From Deltaproteobacteria bacterium (GTDB lineage Bacteria > Myxococcota > JADLHZ01): a stretch of DNA of 45,360 bases. The notes beneath the pieces were generated by a model. It was not told the origin of the DNA. It searched no databases and worked only from the letters and a program-made list of their open reading frames with translations. Position 1 is the stretch's first letter. The number at the start of each line of letters is the position of its first letter. Below, in pieces: positions 30,907 through 39,066 of the stretch. Made by a program: the position numbers and the translations under genes. Location: assembly GCA_020848545.1 (NCBI GenBank), contig JADLHZ010000160.1, positions 1 to 45,360 of the forward strand, in the 5' to 3' direction.

Positions 30907-32319
30907 ATGCGGAGTCGCCATCAGCGAATCAGCTTGCTCCTCTGGTCGTGTCTTTGGGCCGTCGTCCTCGGCGGCTGTGGCGTCGGCCGAGTGTACACCG
31001 GGCTCGGCGGCACCCCAGGCGGCAGCATCATCGGCGCCGGCGCGGGAAACACCAGCGGCACTGGCAGCGACGATCCCAGCAACGGCACGGCGCCGACGCC
31101 TGCTGCAACACCGCCCGCGATCGCGACCACGATCTCGCCGGACGCTCCAGGGTGCGGCCGCGGTCAGATCGCGCCGGCAACGAAGACGCCCGTGCACTTC
31201 GTCTTCACCCTCGATCGCTCGGGCAGCATGAACGACACGAGCGAAGCACAAGCCGCGAACAGGCCGACGAAGTGGCAAGCGCTGCAAGCCGCGCTGCAAG
31301 CCGTGTTCGAAGATCTCGGCGCTGCTGCCGATGCGGGCGACAACTCGGTGGCCGTGGGCGTCAACTACTTTGGCGAAGCGACGAGCGGCGGCAGCGGCAC
31401 CGAGACCGGCGTCGAGCTGCCGATCGCCGCGCTCGATCGCGCGCGCGCCAACGCGTTGAAGGCCGACATCGCGGGCCGCGGCGCCGCGGGAGCCACGCCC
31501 ACTGAGGCGGCGCTCAGCTACTCCTACGACGCGTTGGCCGCGTTCACTCCGAGCACGGGACCGCTCGCGAACGGGCTCAAGGTGAACGTGCTCGTCAGCG
31601 ACGGTAAGCCGAACCCGGCGCCGGCGACCGCGAGCGTGATCCCGGATCTCATCAGCAGCAAGCGCGCCGGTCCGCCGCCTGTGCGCACCTTCTCGATCGG
31701 CATCGGTGAGATCGGCTCGAGCGGCCAGAACGGCTACGAGCCCGGGTTCATGAGCGTCGTCGCTGATCGCGGCGGCACCGGCAAGCCCGGGTGCGATCCG
31801 AACGAAGAGACAGACCAAGCGAAGTTTTGCCACTTCCAAGTGACGCCGAGCGCGTCGGCCAGCATCACCACCGACCTGATCAACGCGTTCAAGTCGATCC
31901 GTGATCAAGTACGCTCGTGCGAGCTGCCGCTGACGATCCAAAAGCCAAACGAGCTCGAGCCGCGGGCGGTCATCGTCGTCGCCGAGAAGGCCGGCGTGCA
32001 GCGCGTGCTCGTGAAGGATCCGGTCAACGGTTGGACCTTCGACAACGAGACGTCGCCGAGCGCGATCCGCTTGAACGGCGCCGAGTGCGACGCGTTGAGG
32101 CAGAACCAGAGCGAGAAGGTGTTCGCGATCTTGGGCTGCGTCTGCACCGGCGCCACGAGCACCGGCAGCCCGGTCGGCGGCGGCGAGTCGCAGCCTGGCC
32201 CTGGCCGCAGCGAGAGCACGCCGGGCGCCACGGCGGGCGAGTGGAACACGAACTGGTGCTCGTATCCGTTCGCGGTGCTGCCGCCAGGCGATTGTCTCGG
32301 CGAAGGCTGCTCGCGCTAA
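30907..32319 (+). CDS. VWA-domain lipoprotein
   Basis: A 470-residue exported protein: signal RISLLLWSCLWAVVLGGC with lipobox LGGC, then a Gly/Ser/Thr/Pro-rich flexible stem (about 25-90). The von Willebrand A domain (about 97-320) has a full metal-ion-dependent adhesion site: DRSGSM, the later Thr in GATPTEAAL and Asp in VLVSDGKPN. The C-terminal part has several Cys (VRSCELPL, GAECDAL, LGCVCTG, NWCSYPF) and a Gly/Pro-rich segment. Comparable proteins are abundant in myxobacterial genomes, with mostly unknown ligands. The ATG at 30907 follows GAGG by five bases. A bidirectional terminator lies directly after the stop. Confidence 0.88.
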   Translation: MRSRHQRISLLLWSCLWAVVLGGCGVGRVYTGLGGTPGGSIIGAGAGNTSGTGSDDPSNGTAPTPAATPPAIATTISPDAPGCGRGQIAPATKTPVHFVFTLDRSGSMNDTSEAQAANRPTKWQALQAALQAVFEDLGAAADAGDNSVAVGVNYFGEATSGGSGTETGVELPIAALDRARANALKADIAGRGAAGATPTEAALSYSYDALAAFTPSTGPLANGLKVNVLVSDGKPNPAPATASVIPDLISSKRAGPPPVRTFSIGIGEIGSSGQNGYEPGFMSVVADRGGTGKPGCDPNEETDQAKFCHFQVTPSASASITTDLINAFKSIRDQVRSCELPLTIQKPNELEPRAVIVVAEKAGVQRVLVKDPVNGWTFDNETSPSAIRLNGAECDALRQNQSEKVFAILGCVCTGATSTGSPVGGGESQPGPGRSESTPGATAGEWNTNWCSYPFAVLPPGDCLGEGCSR

Positions 32320-32345
32320 AAAAACGCCGATCTCGGCATTTTTTT
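32318..32345. terminator. Bidirectional rho-independent terminator
   Basis: GCCGA (32326-32330), a TC loop and TCGGC (32333-32337) form a short GC hairpin flanked by seven A on the left (from 32318) and seven T on the right (to 32345). It therefore serves the VWA gene on the plus strand and the PKS-type operon, whose last gene stops at 32352 on the minus strand. Confidence 0.85.
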
Positions 32346-32351
32346 GGAGGA

Positions 32352-33188
32352 CTACGATCGAGGCAAGCGTTTGACGAGCGCCTCGATGGCGGTGAGCTCT
32401 TGGTGCAGCGCCTCGATCAGCGCCGCATCGCTCTCGGAGCTGGTCGCCGCCTTTCCGCTGCCGCCGCCGCTCTCGAGCTTGCGCTTCAAGGTGTCACGCT
32501 CGGCAAGGGCCTGCGCGGCCACGAGCTGCGCTTGCACGAGATCTTCCATCGTCTGCGCCAAGCGTCCTTCCACCTCGCGCAAGCGATCCTCATCGAGGCT
32601 CGCCGCAATGTCCCCGCTCAAGCTCTGTTCGACGGAAGTCGGCGCAGGGTTCGCCACCCGCCTTGCGACAAGAGCGCCGCCGCTGCTCATGCAAACGCTG
32701 CCGAGCGCGAGCCGTTGCGGCCGTTCGGCGCAGACGAAGACCGAGCCGTGCGCCGCGGCCTCGTCGACATGCACCGCCGCCGTCACCGCGCCAGGTGGGC
32801 CCACCCACGACGACTCGCCACGCACGAGCTCGGCGCGCTCGACCGATCCAAACCTGCGCGACAAGCCTTGCGCCGCGCGGCTCGCGTCGCCGCTTTGCTG
32901 AACGACGACGACGCCGGCCTCGCTGCGCGCGCGAAGCAGCGCCGTCCACGCGTCGTTCGACAGCTCGTCGTCGCCGAAGCAGAAGAAGATCTCGACCGAG
33001 CCCGGCGTCAATCCGGCGAGGGCGGCCGCAGCGCAAACGTTCACGCTCTTGGCGCCGTGCTCGCGCAAATACGCGGCCGCGACGTTTCCGGCGGCGGAGT
33101 CCGAGCACACGACGCAGACCGTGCGGTGCTGAAACAAGGGCTTCGCGAAGGAAGCGGCGGCGATGAGACTGCTGCGCTCGAAGGTCAT
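32352..33188 (-). CDS. Uncharacterised protein with Rossmann-like N-terminus and C-terminal coiled coil
   Basis: A 278-residue cytosolic protein, last gene of the PKS-type operon. The ATG at 33188 overlaps the stop of the phosphopantetheinyl transferase (ATGA), which fixes the start; the frame is open further upstream but antisense-like. The N-terminal part (about 20-160) alternates strands and helices (TVCVVCSDSAAGNVAAAYL, KSVNVCAA, SVEIFFCFGDDEL, AGVVVVQQSG) like a degenerate SAM-methyltransferase or other Rossmann fold. The segment DEDRLREVEGRLAQTMEDLV and following 30 residues form a coiled coil, and a short helical tail ends the protein. I do not recognise the family. Translational coupling suggests a structural or regulatory role with the synthase. 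Confidence 0.72.
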   Translation of the reverse strand: MTFERSSLIAAASFAKPLFQHRTVCVVCSDSAAGNVAAAYLREHGAKSVNVCAAAALAGLTPGSVEIFFCFGDDELSNDAWTALLRARSEAGVVVVQQSGDASRAAQGLSRRFGSVERAELVRGESSWVGPPGAVTAAVHVDEAAAHGSVFVCAERPQRLALGSVCMSSGGALVARRVANPAPTSVEQSLSGDIAASLDEDRLREVEGRLAQTMEDLVQAQLVAAQALAERDTLKRKLESGGGSGKAATSSESDAALIEALHQELTAIEALVKRLPRS

Positions 33189-33823
33189 GACGGACTCCGT
33201 TCCAGAAGCACGAATGCGAGCCACGCGTCGTGCGTCAAGGTGCAAGCGCGCAGCGTCGCGCGAAGCGCATCGGTCTCGACATCGATCGCGTCGTAGCGGC
33301 GCGGCATCACGCGCACCGAGTGCAGCGGCGTGCCCATCCCAACGCGAAGCCACTTGAGCGCGGCTTCCTTCGCCGCAAACGCCACGGTCATCGCCAAGGG
33401 CTCGCCGCTCAACGCCCACGCGCGTCGCTCGGCGCTCGTGAACGCTTCTTCGCACAGGCTCTCGGGGAGCGGCTCCAGCTTCACGAGGTCGATCGCGGCC
33501 GGCGCTGGCCCGGCGATCGCGATCGCGAAGCCGTCGGTGTGCGAGATCGACACCGACGCCTGCGCCGGGCCGTGCACGATCGGCGCGCCTTCATGCTCGC
33601 CGGTCGCGCGCTCGATGATCCACTCGCCGGCGCCAAAGCGTGCCGCGAGCGCCGCCTTGGCCGCCAAGCGCCCGCCGACGAAGTCTCGCGCTCTTGCTAC
33701 CGTCGCCCGTGGCGAGAGCAAGCTGCGCTCGCGTGCGTGCAGCGCGTCGAGCGATCCCTCACCGTGCCCGAGCACGAGGGCGTGACCGCCGACGGCCAGC
33801 GTGCGAAGCACGGTGAAGCTCAC
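33185..33823 (-). CDS. Sfp/EntD-type 4'-phosphopantetheinyl transferase
   Basis: A 212-residue enzyme that would transfer phosphopantetheine from CoA to the carrier domains of the synthase encoded just upstream. Motifs in order: DFVGGRLAAKAALA (about residue 44), SVSISHTDGFAIAI (about 90), the Mg-binding AIDLVKLEP (in place of the usual GIDxE), and VAFAAKEAALKWL (about 150), the counterpart of WxxKEAxxK. The GTG at 33823 overlaps the stop of the megasynthase gene (GTGA), and its own stop overlaps the next start, so all are tightly coupled. A dedicated transferase is notable because both ACPs carry Thr at the attachment position. Confidence 0.88.
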   Translation of the reverse strand: MSFTVLRTLAVGGHALVLGHGEGSLDALHARERSLLSPRATVARARDFVGGRLAAKAALAARFGAGEWIIERATGEHEGAPIVHGPAQASVSISHTDGFAIAIAGPAPAAIDLVKLEPLPESLCEEAFTSAERRAWALSGEPLAMTVAFAAKEAALKWLRVGMGTPLHSVRVMPRRYDAIDVETDALRATLRACTLTHDAWLAFVLLERSPS

Positions 33824-36800
33824 AACGCACCCCGCTCGCGATCGGTGACGACGAGCTTCGCGATGCGCCGCAGGTGCAGCCCGCGGATCGTCAACAGGAT
33901 CTCGTCGCGCTCGCCGACCACGCAAAGGTCATAATAAACGTCGGGATCGACCACCTTCACCGCCGTCGCCACGACGCGCGCCTCTTCGCCGACCAAACGT
34001 TGGCGGCCGGCTTCGATCGTCTCGACGCCGAACGGGATCGAAACGTTCTCGTGCGTGAGCCCGTCCCAGTTCGCCGCGATCTGAAACGCCGCGTCCATGA
34101 CGATGGGATCCAGCTGAAAGCGCGGACTCGCGGTGCGCGTGAAGAGATCGCGCATGCGCGGCGCTCGCACCACGCCGAACACCTCGTTGCCGAGCACGCG
34201 GATCCACGCGGCCCGGCTGAACACCGGGCCGAGGCCGACCGGATCCTTCGCCATGTGGAAGAACGAACGCGCGTGGGCGACCCCGCTCGGCTCTACGATC
34301 GCGCGTGTCTCCAGCTTTGGCGCCTCCTTGTGCAACAAGATGCGCGCGCTGTGGTGCAAGCGCACCTCCTGAAGCGTGCGCCCCTTCACGACGAGCTTCG
34401 ACTGCGACTCCACGAGCACGGTCCGCGTCGACAACGTCTCGTTTTCGATGCGCAGCGCCACCTGCAGGGTGAGAGGCTCGCCCCGGTGCAGCTTCGACGG
34501 CGTGTGGATCGAAAAACCGTCGAGGCGGTGAACCGCGTAGCCAGGGTTCAGCGCCGCGGCGGCTTCGGCGAGGAGCTCCGCGCCAAACGTCGCGGGTAAG
34601 ATCGGCGTCTCGTAGAGACGGTGTTGGGTGATGAACGGATCCCCCCGCACGTCGAGCGTTCGTTCGACACGCGCGCCACCGGAGTCGACGAGATCGATCA
34701 ACGGAAACTCGCCGGGCACGAGCAGCTCGCCGAAGCCGTTCGTGTAGCGCCGGCGCTCGCCCACACCGTCGGCGCGGCTGCCGATGAAGGGCCACTGGTG
34801 CAGCATCCGCTCATCGAAGATCAGCACCTCGCCAGCGCGCCCGAGCAGGAGCTCGCTGATGAACCAGTACTCGCCTTCCTCGGGACGAATCGACGAAACG
34901 CCGGTGCGCTTGACGAGCTCTTTCATCGCCGGATCGCTCACCGCCGCCCCGGTGCCTTCCCACGCCGTCCAATCGAGCGTGACGTGGTGCAACAAGCGGC
35001 CGTCACTGTGGCCATACGACGCGAGCAAATGCGCCATCAGCGCGTTCGCCGCCGCGTAGTCGCTCTGACCGCGATTGCCGAAGCGCCCAGCGCCCGAGCC
35101 GAAGCACATGAACGCGCGCAGCGGCTCTTTCAACGTCGCGTGCCAAAGATTGACGAGCGCAGTCGCCTTCGTTGCGAAGGTGCCTGCGATGATCTCGTCC
35201 GTCTTGCTCGGCAAGCTGCGCGAAGTTTCGATCATCGCTCCGTGAACGACGACGCTCAGCGGCCCGAGCTTCGAGTGGATGGCCGCGACGAGATCGGCGA
35301 CTGCCGCTGCGTCGGTCACGTCGCAAGCGAAGTAGTGAAAGTCGAGGCCCATCGCGTTCGCGCGCGCCAGGTTTTGGTGCAGCTCGCGTTGCGCCGTGAT
35401 CGTCGAGAACTCGCGGTGAAACGCCGCCGGCGTGAGGCTCGGGCTCTCCTTGCGACGGCGCACGAGCTCCGCTTGGCGAAACGCCGAGAAGGCGTCGTCG
35501 TCCAGCGCGAGCCACGCTTCGTCGCCCTTCGGCAGCGGCGTGCGCCCGCAGACGATCGTGCGAACGCCGCGCGCCGCGAGCGCTTTGGCGCACACGAAAG
35601 TCACGCCGCGGCCACCGCCGGTCACCAGCGCGACGTCGCCTTGGGCGAAGCTACGCAACGCGGTGGCATCGTCGTCGAAGCTCTTGCGCACGAACTGCGC
35701 GACGAAGCGCTGGCCCGAGCGATGAGCAACGTCGCAGCGATCGTTCTGATCGTCGAGCTCGGCGAGCATCGCGTCCGCCACTGCGGCTGGTGATGCGTCC
35801 CACGCGAAGTCGAGCGCTTTGCAATCGAGCGTGCCAACCTCTTGCTTCAGCCCACGCACGAAGCCCTGGCGAGCGGCGCCGAGCGGATGGCCGTCGCTGC
35901 CGCCGCGCATGCCGAAGTCGCCACCCAACGCGGTGACCACGTAGAAGAAGGCAGCGCCTTCGGTGAGATCATCGTAGACGGCGCGGGCGAGCGAGAAGAA
36001 GCGCAGACTGTCCTTCTGCAGCTCGGCCCCAAAACGCGCCCGATCGCTACGGATTTCGGTGTCTTTCGTGAACGTGGAGAGGTCCACGACACCGCGCACC
36101 CGCCCGTAGCGCGCGCGCGCGGCGGCGATGAAGGTCGCCGAGTCCTCGACGTTGGCCGAGACGACGCTGACGAGCGCGCCGCGGCGTTTGAGCGCATCGT
36201 GAACGACGGCATGCGCACCACCGCCGTCGGCGAGCACGATGACATGATGCTCGGCTAGCGAGCGTGGCTGCAACACGGCGAGCGGCTGCGGCACCGAGTC
36301 GATCACGAAGCGCGAGGCAAAGGTACCTCGCGGAGGCAGCACAGGCCGAGCCGCCGTCGCCGCTTGCTCACGATCGTGACCCGCGACGATGACGTGATAG
36401 TTCGCGCCGCCCATACCAATCGAATTCACCGCGGCGAAGCGCTGCTTGCCGGGAAGCACGAACCACTTCCTGCCGGTCGTCGCCACCTCGAAGCCGAGCT
36501 TGCCGAACGGCAGACCTTCGCGCGTCTCGTCTTCGAGGTTCGATGGTGGCATGGCACCCGTGTCGATCGCCATCGCGGCCTTGATGAGACCCAAGATGCC
36601 GGACGCTGAGCTCGTGTGACCTATTTGCGACTTCAAAGCACCGATCGCGAGCGGCGTCGCCCGCGGCTGCTCGCCATACGTCGCGACGAAGCTCGCCATC
36701 TCGGTGTCGTCACCGACGCGCGTGCCGGCGCCATGAGCCTCGAGCACGTCGATGTCGGCCGGCGTCACGTGTGCCGCTGCCAGCGCCCGGCGGATCGCGA

Positions 36801-39066
36801 GCTGTTGGCCTTCGGCGTTCGGCGCGAGCACCGCTTGGCCGCGACCGTCGCTCGAGCAACCGACGCCGCGGATGAGCGCGGTGATCCGATCGCCATCGCG
36901 CACGGCATCGGCGCGACGTTTGAGCACGAGGCAACCCGCGCCTTCCGCCGGCACGAAGCCGTTGCTGCCGCGCGAAAAGGGCGGCGCCGCATCGGGCGAA
37001 AGAAAGCCGAGCATGCTGAGCGCGATATAGAGCTCAGGCAAAATATTGTACGCGACGCCTCCGGCAACGACCAGATCCGCGCGCCCACTCTGCAAGCGTT
37101 CGACGCCGAGCTTGACGGCGGCCAACGCCGACGCACACGCGGCGTCGATCGAGCCGACGAGCCCGCGAAAGCCGAACGCCTTGGCAACGGCCATCGCCGT
37201 CGCCGAACCGGTAAAGGCGTCATAAGAGGCGATATCGAACACACGCGATGTGCGCTCGAAGCTTTCGCGAGCGCGCGCCACGGCGGCGCCGGCGCGTGCG
37301 TCATCCCACTCGAGCTCCGTCAACGCCTCGCGCACGACGCTCAAGTGGTGAGCGAAGAGGACGCGGGTCTCGAGCATCGATTCGTGGGCGCGAAGCGGCA
37401 GTTGGCCAAAGAGCACATCGACGCGATCGGCGGCATACCGCGAGAGGTCGTGGGCGGCGAACGCTTCCACCGTGACGCCGAGGGCGTATGCAATCGCCGG
37501 ATCTTGCGCCGCGATTGCCTCAGCAGAGGATCCGAGCCGCTCCCAGTCGAGCCGTGGACTCTCGGCGATGCCGGCGAGGCGCGTCTTCAGCATGCTCGCC
37601 GCTTCAGTGCCGGATCCGATCAGCTTCTCGGCGTCGAAACGCGATGGTGGAAGGTCGCCGATCGCTTCGACGTTTTGCAGCACGTTCTGCCAAAACTCGG
37701 CGACTGACGCCGCGCGCGGTGCGATCGCACCGAGGCCAACGATCGCAATGTCGTCGCGCGCGGGCGCCGCGAGTGAGGCGGCGATGCGCGGCGATCCGGA
37801 GCGCGCCGACTTGAGCAGCGCGACACCGGCCACCGAGCCGAGGCCGGCGTCCGACACCGCGATGAGATCGGTTTCGGCGATCGGCGCTTGCGTGCGTGGC
37901 CAGCGCGCGTGCTTCGCCGCGAGGGCCGCCTCCGCTACGGCGACGAGCCCGCTCGCAGCTTGCAAATGGCCGAGCGTCGCCGCGTGTGAGGAGAGCGAGC
38001 CACCTTCAGCGACGAGCGTCTTCGTGAGCGCACGTGTCTCGGCGGCGTCGAGCGCGGCCAGACCACTCGCCCGCGACGCGACGAAGCGCACACAGCGCTC
38101 GGGGCGCCCAGTCATGGCGCGCGCAGCAGCAGCGGCGAGCGCGACCTCGAGCTGCGCGCCGTCGCGGCTCGCGAGGCAACCGATCGTCTCAATTTGCTCG
38201 ACCACGGCATAAGCAGGCTTCACCGCGGTCGATTGCAGAACGAGCGCGACACACCCTTCTCCGAGCTGCAGACCACCCGAGCTCGCGTCGAACGGTTTCG
38301 GCTCGCCGAGCAGCCCGCACGCCGCGTGACGCAACAAGCTCGACGCTGTCAACAACGGTGAGAACGCCGCGACGACGACGGTGTTCGCTTCGCCGCTCTT
38401 CAACCGATCGACGGCCACTTGGAGCGCGGCGATCGACGACGACGCTCCGCAATCGACGACATGATGGCCACCGCGAAAGTTGAAAACGTTGGCGAGACGG
38501 CCCGCGATGATGCTCGACGACGTGAGCAGCGAGTCAACCTCCATCGGCGGCGCCGCGATGTTGAACAATTGTTCGACGAGCTCTTCGATCTCGATGCGTT
38601 GATCCTCTGGCAAACCCGCGAGCGCTTGCGTCACCGGGTCTTGCATCTCGAAGCGCCGGATCCGCCGCACGGTGTCCGTTGCCGGATCGGGCCCGAGCGT
38701 CTGGGCGGCGACGATGACCTGCGCGTCGTCGATCGGTGTCGCGGATGGTTGCATCCCGGCGTCGAGCAACGCCTCGCACATCGTGCCGATGGCGAGGACG
38801 TCCATCCGGTGCATACGCTCGAGCTGCAGCGGCGGAATCCGTAGCGCACGGAAGTCCACGCTGAAGTCGGTAATCAGCGCGCCGCGGTCGATCGTTTTCA
38901 ACACTGCGTCGGGGAGCTCGGCGCGATGCGTCTCTGCGTGCCACCGGTCGTTCGGCAACGGGCTGAAGCGTGACGTCGGGCTGGAGAGGTGCTGCCACAG
39001 CTCGATCTCGCCGCGGATGCCTGCCAGCCGGCACGACAGACCTGTGATGAGCGCCGGACGTTTCAC
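33820..39066 (-). CDS. Type I PKS/PUFA-synthase-like megasynthase: KS0-KS-KR-DH
   Basis: A 1748-residue multidomain enzyme. Residues 1-430 form a ketosynthase fold with VDCGASSSIAAL, where Ala208 stands at the catalytic Cys position; the HGTGT histidine is also missing, so it should be non-condensing, like a chain-length factor. Residues about 445-900 form a complete KS: Cys644 (DAACASAL), EAHGAGT and SQIGHTSSASG histidines. A ketoreductase follows (VALVTGGGRGV near 1140; Ser in CFGSGAG and Tyr in SDYAAAN near 1335). A double-hotdog dehydratase ends the protein (His in TQHRLYETPILPATFG near 1482; Asp in LDPIVMDAAFQ near 1657). No AT, ACP or ER is present, so it must work with the 44627-39063 product. 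The ATG overlaps the upstream stop by four bases. Likely builds a hydroxylated or unsaturated acyl chain. Confidence 0.92.
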   Translation of the reverse strand: MKRPALITGLSCRLAGIRGEIELWQHLSSPTSRFSPLPNDRWHAETHRAELPDAVLKTIDRGALITDFSVDFRALRIPPLQLERMHRMDVLAIGTMCEALLDAGMQPSATPIDDAQVIVAAQTLGPDPATDTVRRIRRFEMQDPVTQALAGLPEDQRIEIEELVEQLFNIAAPPMEVDSLLTSSSIIAGRLANVFNFRGGHHVVDCGASSSIAALQVAVDRLKSGEANTVVVAAFSPLLTASSLLRHAACGLLGEPKPFDASSGGLQLGEGCVALVLQSTAVKPAYAVVEQIETIGCLASRDGAQLEVALAAAAARAMTGRPERCVRFVASRASGLAALDAAETRALTKTLVAEGGSLSSHAATLGHLQAASGLVAVAEAALAAKHARWPRTQAPIAETDLIAVSDAGLGSVAGVALLKSARSGSPRIAASLAAPARDDIAIVGLGAIAPRAASVAEFWQNVLQNVEAIGDLPPSRFDAEKLIGSGTEAASMLKTRLAGIAESPRLDWERLGSSAEAIAAQDPAIAYALGVTVEAFAAHDLSRYAADRVDVLFGQLPLRAHESMLETRVLFAHHLSVVREALTELEWDDARAGAAVARARESFERTSRVFDIASYDAFTGSATAMAVAKAFGFRGLVGSIDAACASALAAVKLGVERLQSGRADLVVAGGVAYNILPELYIALSMLGFLSPDAAPPFSRGSNGFVPAEGAGCLVLKRRADAVRDGDRITALIRGVGCSSDGRGQAVLAPNAEGQQLAIRRALAAAHVTPADIDVLEAHGAGTRVGDDTEMASFVATYGEQPRATPLAIGALKSQIGHTSSASGILGLIKAAMAIDTGAMPPSNLEDETREGLPFGKLGFEVATTGRKWFVLPGKQRFAAVNSIGMGGANYHVIVAGHDREQAATAARPVLPPRGTFASRFVIDSVPQPLAVLQPRSLAEHHVIVLADGGGAHAVVHDALKRRGALVSVVSANVEDSATFIAAARARYGRVRGVVDLSTFTKDTEIRSDRARFGAELQKDSLRFFSLARAVYDDLTEGAAFFYVVTALGGDFGMRGGSDGHPLGAARQGFVRGLKQEVGTLDCKALDFAWDASPAAVADAMLAELDDQNDRCDVAHRSGQRFVAQFVRKSFDDDATALRSFAQGDVALVTGGGRGVTFVCAKALAARGVRTIVCGRTPLPKGDEAWLALDDDAFSAFRQAELVRRRKESPSLTPAAFHREFSTITAQRELHQNLARANAMGLDFHYFACDVTDAAAVADLVAAIHSKLGPLSVVVHGAMIETSRSLPSKTDEIIAGTFATKATALVNLWHATLKEPLRAFMCFGSGAGRFGNRGQSDYAAANALMAHLLASYGHSDGRLLHHVTLDWTAWEGTGAAVSDPAMKELVKRTGVSSIRPEEGEYWFISELLLGRAGEVLIFDERMLHQWPFIGSRADGVGERRRYTNGFGELLVPGEFPLIDLVDSGGARVERTLDVRGDPFITQHRLYETPILPATFGAELLAEAAAALNPGYAVHRLDGFSIHTPSKLHRGEPLTLQVALRIENETLSTRTVLVESQSKLVVKGRTLQEVRLHHSARILLHKEAPKLETRAIVEPSGVAHARSFFHMAKDPVGLGPVFSRAAWIRVLGNEVFGVVRAPRMRDLFTRTASPRFQLDPIVMDAAFQIAANWDGLTHENVSIPFGVETIEAGRQRLVGEEARVVATAVKVVDPDVYYDLCVVGERDEILLTIRGLHLRRIAKLVVTDRERGAL

